Assembly: GCA_000433355.1 (NCBI GenBank)
Contig: FR893157.1
Coordinates: 1 to 10,997, forward strand
DNA length: 10,997 bases
Origin: Alistipes sp. CAG:435
Lineage (GTDB): Bacteria; Bacteroidota; Bacteroidia; Bacteroidales; UBA932
Direction: 5' to 3'
Shown: in pieces, positions 7,670 through 10,997 of the stretch
How positions within the stretch are numbered: the first letter of the stretch is position 1
Layout of the letters: every line of letters starts with the position of its first letter
Notes under the pieces: generated by a model
What the model was told of the DNA's origin: nothing
The model's database searches: none
The model's input: only the letters and a program-made list of their open reading frames with translations
Translations under genes and position numbers: made by a program

Positions 7670-8332
7670 TTATTTTATCGCTGTCATCAACTGATAAACC
7701 TGATGGAAGTCCGTGAAGTTGACCTTATGAGTGTCTAGATAGTTGTTGATGGTGTCAGCTCGGTCTTTAAAAAACCTCAGCAACAATTTTTTAGTAGGAG
7801 CGTAAGCAACCTTGTTCCTGTAAATGAAAGGAATGTTCTTGATTTCATAGGATGGATTTCCGTTGAGGTCATAGACACTGCCTCCGTAGCTCTCAATCTT
7901 TTTTACCTCCTTGATGTTGCCTGTGCTGGATTCCGAGCCGAACGCCCCTTTTTTCTCGTCTTTAAATACCAGTCTGCGAGACACACAGAGGTACGTCCCG
8001 TCGATGTCAAGCGAGAAAGCAAGGTAATAAGTCCTATACCTTATGAAGAGTAACCCTCCAATTGAAGCCCTGTCAACCGAGGCATTATCCTTTATGCCCA
8101 TGACCTTTTCGTCGGAATCCATGTAGCGGATTGTTTGGTCTAGAGTACTAATGTTGAAGCGTCCTGTTGAAAAGCCTCCGTCTTTGTAGATTATTCTGCC
8201 TTCCATGAATTCCGGCAGGTAGTACTTTACACTGTCTGGAAGCTGTTTTTCAAAGTCTCCTTGAGCGGATTGTCCCGATAATGCGATGTTCCCTATCGTC
8301 AAGGCTAAAATAAGTGAGATTATTTTTTTCAT
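7670..8332 (-). CDS. Secreted protein of unknown function, third gene after susC-susD
   Basis: 220 residues beginning MKKIISLILALTIGNIALS, a standard Sec signal peptide with likely cleavage near residues 19-23. There is no lipobox Cys, so the mature protein should be periplasmic or exported rather than lipid-anchored. The segment GRIIYKDGGFSTGRFN (45-60) followed by IRYMDSDEKVMGIKD (68-82) has the feel of uncharacterised Bacteroidetes secreted proteins with a 'strand, KDG, strand' beta region. The C-terminal helix LLLRFFKDRADTINNYLD (183-200), then a VNFTDFHQVYQLM-like end, resembles the 'helix-YIxxxKxxF' tails of such proteins. This is recollection of pattern, not a family assignment. G+C looks clearly lower than in the neighbours (about 38-47% in sampled lines). 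It starts 64 bases after the susD stop with a hairpin between them, and I see no separate promoter. An ATG at 8338 would give only ATG-ACA-TGA, so the ATG at 8332 is the real start. Confidence 0.8.
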   Translation of the reverse strand: MKKIISLILALTIGNIALSGQSAQGDFEKQLPDSVKYYLPEFMEGRIIYKDGGFSTGRFNISTLDQTIRYMDSDEKVMGIKDNASVDRASIGGLLFIRYRTYYLAFSLDIDGTYLCVSRRLVFKDEKKGAFGSESSTGNIKEVKKIESYGGSVYDLNGNPSYEIKNIPFIYRNKVAYAPTKKLLLRFFKDRADTINNYLDTHKVNFTDFHQVYQLMTAIK

Positions 8333-8351
8333 GTCATGTTTTTATAAAATA

Positions 8352-8377
8352 AGAGGGGACAATCACTCATCCCCTCT
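8352..8377 (-). terminator. Intergenic hairpin after the second susD: leaky terminator or attenuator
   Basis: AGAGGGGA (8352-8359) pairs perfectly with TCCCCTCT (8370-8377) around a ten-base loop. On the minus strand it is followed by TATTTTATAAAAAC, an interrupted T-tract. It begins 19 bases past the susD stop and ends 19 bases before the next ATG. The tract is imperfect and the next gene has no visible promoter of its own, so partial read-through seems likely. That would lower expression of the third gene relative to susC-susD. It could instead be a processing or mRNA-stability hairpin. Confidence 0.55.
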
Positions 8378-8396
8378 CATTTTGGATAATTATCAG

Positions 8397-10454
8397 TTAC
8401 TCTTCCCAGCCAGGGTTCTGAGTGATAGTGACATTCTTATTGGCATACTGTGTGATGACATCGGAGCAGATAGGCTCAAGGTAATTCCTTACATCGACGT
8501 TGCGGCTGTCTCTGTCCTTGATGTTGACCGGCACAAGGAATCCACGCATTTGCGAGTAATTCTTCGCGTCAAAGTCAAAGTATGTGCGTTCTCCTAATTT
8601 CAATGTACCATCAGGGTTGTAGCCTACGATAGGAATAACACTGACTTTTTTAGAGTTCGCTGAAGTGAGAAGGTTATAGCCCTGATTATTCAATGTTTTC
8701 TTCAGATTGGTTATCTGGGCAGGCCTTCCGAATTCTTCGGCTTGACTCTCCTTGATGGTCGCAGCAAGGTCAAGCTCAACATAGCCTCCAATCAACAGAT
8801 CTGGGTTATTGGCTCCCAACATGAGTTCAAGCTGTCCCCAACGTCTGATGTCAAGTACCCGGTACTGTTCGAGGAAGAACTCCATGCGGCGTTCACGACG
8901 GATCTCCCAGATGAGCGGTGTCACCGCACCTGTTGTCTTGTAGCCGAGAGTTGTCTGCTGTGCGGCTCCGGTTCTTTCAGGATCATCAGGCATGTTTGCG
9001 AGTTCAAGTGGGGCAGTCTGCTTTACACCTTTATCTATCGCGGTCTTGTCCAGAGGACGTTTGCGGATAGCATTGATGGACTTGTCAAGATCCTCCTGAG
9101 TAACAGCAGCGCCACCGAATTTGTCTGCTAGTTCAGCCTTGGCTTCTATCCAGTTCAAGACCGTCTCGGCATATCGTACGCATGGAAATCCGTTTTCGTT
9201 CGTGCAAGATCCGTAATATGTAGGCAGAGACTTTCCGTTGTATGAATATGTCGGCCCCTCTCGGTCTATGAATTTTTCGCAGTACAGACCTGTCGCACTG
9301 GCTTTCGGCTCATCCCAGAAAGTGGCTTCAAACCGAGGGTCGCGTGTTACCACCATATCCTGTAGACGGAAGCTCTTGGCGTTCTCGACTGTTGAATTGG
9401 AATACGGTTTTCCGTCTTGGCAGATCCAGGCTTTCAGCGTGCTGAGGTTCCCTGACTGGGTCTGGGCCTCATTACCATTTGAATATGAAGCTATGCAGTG
9501 CTGGGAACCGTTGTTGATGGATTTGTTGTAGGCCCTGTAGAGGATAATCTCTCTGCTTGACGGCCTGGAGTACAGTGTTCCGAAAAGGGTTCGGAAATCT
9601 GTGTCAAATGCGTAGGCTCCGCTGTTGATGATCTGCTCAGCATAGCCTTTAGCAGCTTCAAGGAACAGTTTGGCCTTTGAGTCAACGTCAGAGCAGGTTT
9701 TCATGGCCTCATCGTTCTTGTGATAGATGTACCATGTGCCTTCGAACAGCATGCAACGGGAGGCTATTGTAGCCACCACAGCCTTATTCACGTAATCCTC
9801 CCCGTCATTGGAGCGGACGTTGGCCATAGCATAGTCAAAGTCTTCCTTAACCTTGGCCATCACCTCGGTTCTTGGGGTGCGTTGGGCGTACATGGCATCG
9901 TTGTCAGTAACTTCCACAACGGCATCGTAGTAAGGAACATCGCCGAACGATTCTACGAAGCGGCTGTATTCCCAACCTCTGAAGAAGCGGGCGACACCGT
10001 TCCAATGGTTGTAGGCCTCATCCGTCAGCTTGCCGTTGTCATGCATTGTGGCGAGTCTTGCGATAAGGAGATTCCACTTGCGTATGTAGGCGAAGTTCCA
10101 AGGACCTGAGCCACGCCTTGCCAGCCAGTAACCACGGTAGGCAAGTTCTTCTTTGTACCAATTGTCAGACGGCAGAGAGATAAGAATGTCAGACTGTTGT
10201 CCGGTAGTGGTGCGGTCATCACTGAACTCACCGGAAGAGTACACACCTGGCGCATAGACCTGTCCCCAGTTGTCGGAATAGCCGGTGAAATATGACCCGT
10301 AAGTTCCGTTCACAAACAATCTGATGTTGTTCTCATTTGCCCAGAAGTTATTGTCATTCATCGTTGTTTTCGATTCTCTGTCAAGAAAATCGCTGCATCC
10401 GACGAAAGCAAGTGCCAGAGCACCAACGGAAAGTATTTTAATAAAATTCTTCAT
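8397..10454 (-). CDS. SusD/RagB-family outer-membrane lipoprotein
   Basis: Substrate-binding surface lid of the second SusC/SusD importer, 685 residues. The signal is MKNFIKILSVGALALAFVGC, with Cys20 the lipidated residue, followed by SDFLDRES, a mature start very common in classical SusD/RagB proteins. The N-terminal SusD domain shows WNFAYIRKWNLLIAR (119-133) and FFRGWEYSRFVESFGDVPYYD-like residues (about 153-173). The central helical part has YAETVLNWIEAKAELAD (about 426-442). The conserved C-terminal block IWEIRRERRMEFFLEQYR (about 513-530), then LDIRRW, identifies the SusD_RagB domain. It ends TITQNPGWEE. It belongs to a different SusD branch from the lipoprotein at 3449-5356. Only 21 bases separate it from the upstream susC stop, so they form one transcription unit. 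At 685 residues it is toward the long end for the family; I see no frameshift. Confidence 0.96.
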   Translation of the reverse strand: MKNFIKILSVGALALAFVGCSDFLDRESKTTMNDNNFWANENNIRLFVNGTYGSYFTGYSDNWGQVYAPGVYSSGEFSDDRTTTGQQSDILISLPSDNWYKEELAYRGYWLARRGSGPWNFAYIRKWNLLIARLATMHDNGKLTDEAYNHWNGVARFFRGWEYSRFVESFGDVPYYDAVVEVTDNDAMYAQRTPRTEVMAKVKEDFDYAMANVRSNDGEDYVNKAVVATIASRCMLFEGTWYIYHKNDEAMKTCSDVDSKAKLFLEAAKGYAEQIINSGAYAFDTDFRTLFGTLYSRPSSREIILYRAYNKSINNGSQHCIASYSNGNEAQTQSGNLSTLKAWICQDGKPYSNSTVENAKSFRLQDMVVTRDPRFEATFWDEPKASATGLYCEKFIDREGPTYSYNGKSLPTYYGSCTNENGFPCVRYAETVLNWIEAKAELADKFGGAAVTQEDLDKSINAIRKRPLDKTAIDKGVKQTAPLELANMPDDPERTGAAQQTTLGYKTTGAVTPLIWEIRRERRMEFFLEQYRVLDIRRWGQLELMLGANNPDLLIGGYVELDLAATIKESQAEEFGRPAQITNLKKTLNNQGYNLLTSANSKKVSVIPIVGYNPDGTLKLGERTYFDFDAKNYSQMRGFLVPVNIKDRDSRNVDVRNYLEPICSDVITQYANKNVTITQNPGWEE

Positions 10455-10475
10455 AATGTTCTTTTTCTTATGAGA

Positions 10476-10997
10476 TTAGAAAGTAACCTGAACTCCGATT
10501 GCCGCTGTCTTGAATGCAGGAGAACCTACACCGGCGCGGCTTGAGTTGTAGTTAGATGTGTTGAATGATGAGTATCCTGCGATTTCTTCCGGATCAAGAG
10601 GTAGGCCTTTGAGATGATCAAACGTGAAGAAGTTCTCAAGGGAAACATAGAATCTGGCCTTCTCCATATTGATCCTCTGGGTCAAATGTCTTGGCAGAGT
10701 GTAGCCAAGAGTGATGTTCTTGATGCGGAGGTAGGCCATGTTCAGCATGTACCTGTCGTTAGGTACCATGTTGAAGATGCTACTTCCGGCGCAGTTTGCG
10801 GCACGCGGATAGAAAGCGTCATAATTGGCTGGTATGGTGGTTGTCGAACCATCCGCATTCGTTATGTCGTAAGAGTCATACCAGAAGTCTCCCGCGATAG
10901 CCTGGGCCATGGCTCCATCCGATGTATTAAAGCCAGGGAGGGTCATAGAAGAGGATCCGAGCATGTTGCGTTTGCCGATTCCCTGAAGGAAGATAGA
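10476..10997 (-). CDS. SusC/RagA-family TonB-dependent transporter, C-terminal part (runs off the window)
   Basis: The final 173 codons of a susC gene whose 5' part lies beyond 10997. The frame is open to the window edge and reads SIFLQGIGKRNMLGSSS at the edge, so the internal Met at 10964 is not the start. Diagnostic barrel-end motifs are FLQGIGKR, FYPRAANCAG, NMAYLRIKNITLGYTLP and ARFYVSLENFFTFDHLKGLPLDPE, which is the canonical end of SusC proteins. It finishes AIGVQVTF with the C-terminal Phe required for barrel assembly. Partner of the susD at 8397-10454. The signal peptide, plug and promoter are not in this window. Confidence 0.95.
   Translation of the reverse strand, partial: SIFLQGIGKRNMLGSSSMTLPGFNTSDGAMAQAIAGDFWYDSYDITNADGSTTTIPANYDAFYPRAANCAGSSIFNMVPNDRYMLNMAYLRIKNITLGYTLPRHLTQRINMEKARFYVSLENFFTFDHLKGLPLDPEEIAGYSSFNTSNYNSSRAGVGSPAFKTAAIGVQVTF

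Noticed and set aside
10476..10964. Separate 162-residue protein beginning at an internal Met
   Set aside because: The frame stays open to the window edge with FLQGIGKR, a SusC motif, upstream of that Met. It is the end of a truncated susC.

Overview
The window comes from a member of the Bacteroidota, most likely a gut- or rumen-type Bacteroidales. The evidence is two SusC/SusD-type outer-membrane nutrient uptake pairs, lipoprotein signals of the Bacteroidetes type, a near-perfect Bacteroidetes promoter (TATCTTTG in front of the ATPase gene), few Shine-Dalgarno sites, and a coding G+C of roughly 50% by eye. I cannot fix the genus from this sequence.

Layout. (1) 1-5415: a complete plus-strand operon made of a SusC/RagA TonB-dependent transporter, a SusD-like lipoprotein of the 'VNTDPxNPT' branch, and a clear intrinsic terminator. 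(2) 5416-7165: a single gene for an AAA-ATPase fused to a C-terminal PD-(D/E)XK nuclease-like domain, with its own promoter. This family is multicopy in Bacteroidetes and its function is poorly understood. (3) 7166-7669: a 504-base spacer between converging genes. It holds a 44-base tandem repeat (two copies), a 12-base palindrome, several inverted repeats, a strong bidirectional terminator, and the decayed C-terminal tail of a second, diverged susD gene. (4) 7670-10997: a minus-strand operon, read right to left, with the 3' end of a second susC (cut by the window edge), a complete susD of the classical RagB/SusD family, an intergenic hairpin, and a small secreted protein of unknown function.

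How it works together. Each SusC/SusD pair should form a lidded outer-membrane importer: SusD is the surface lipoprotein lid and SusC the TonB-driven barrel. The two pairs belong to different SusD branches, so they probably import different substrates. No glycoside hydrolase, peptidase, sulfatase, sigma/anti-sigma pair or hybrid two-component sensor lies in the window, so the substrates cannot be named.

I did not find a convincing new multi-gene system. The most informative unusual points are the fossil susD tail with its own terminator at 7478-7623, the repeat cluster next to the ATPase gene, and the low-G+C secreted gene placed behind a leaky-looking hairpin in the second operon.
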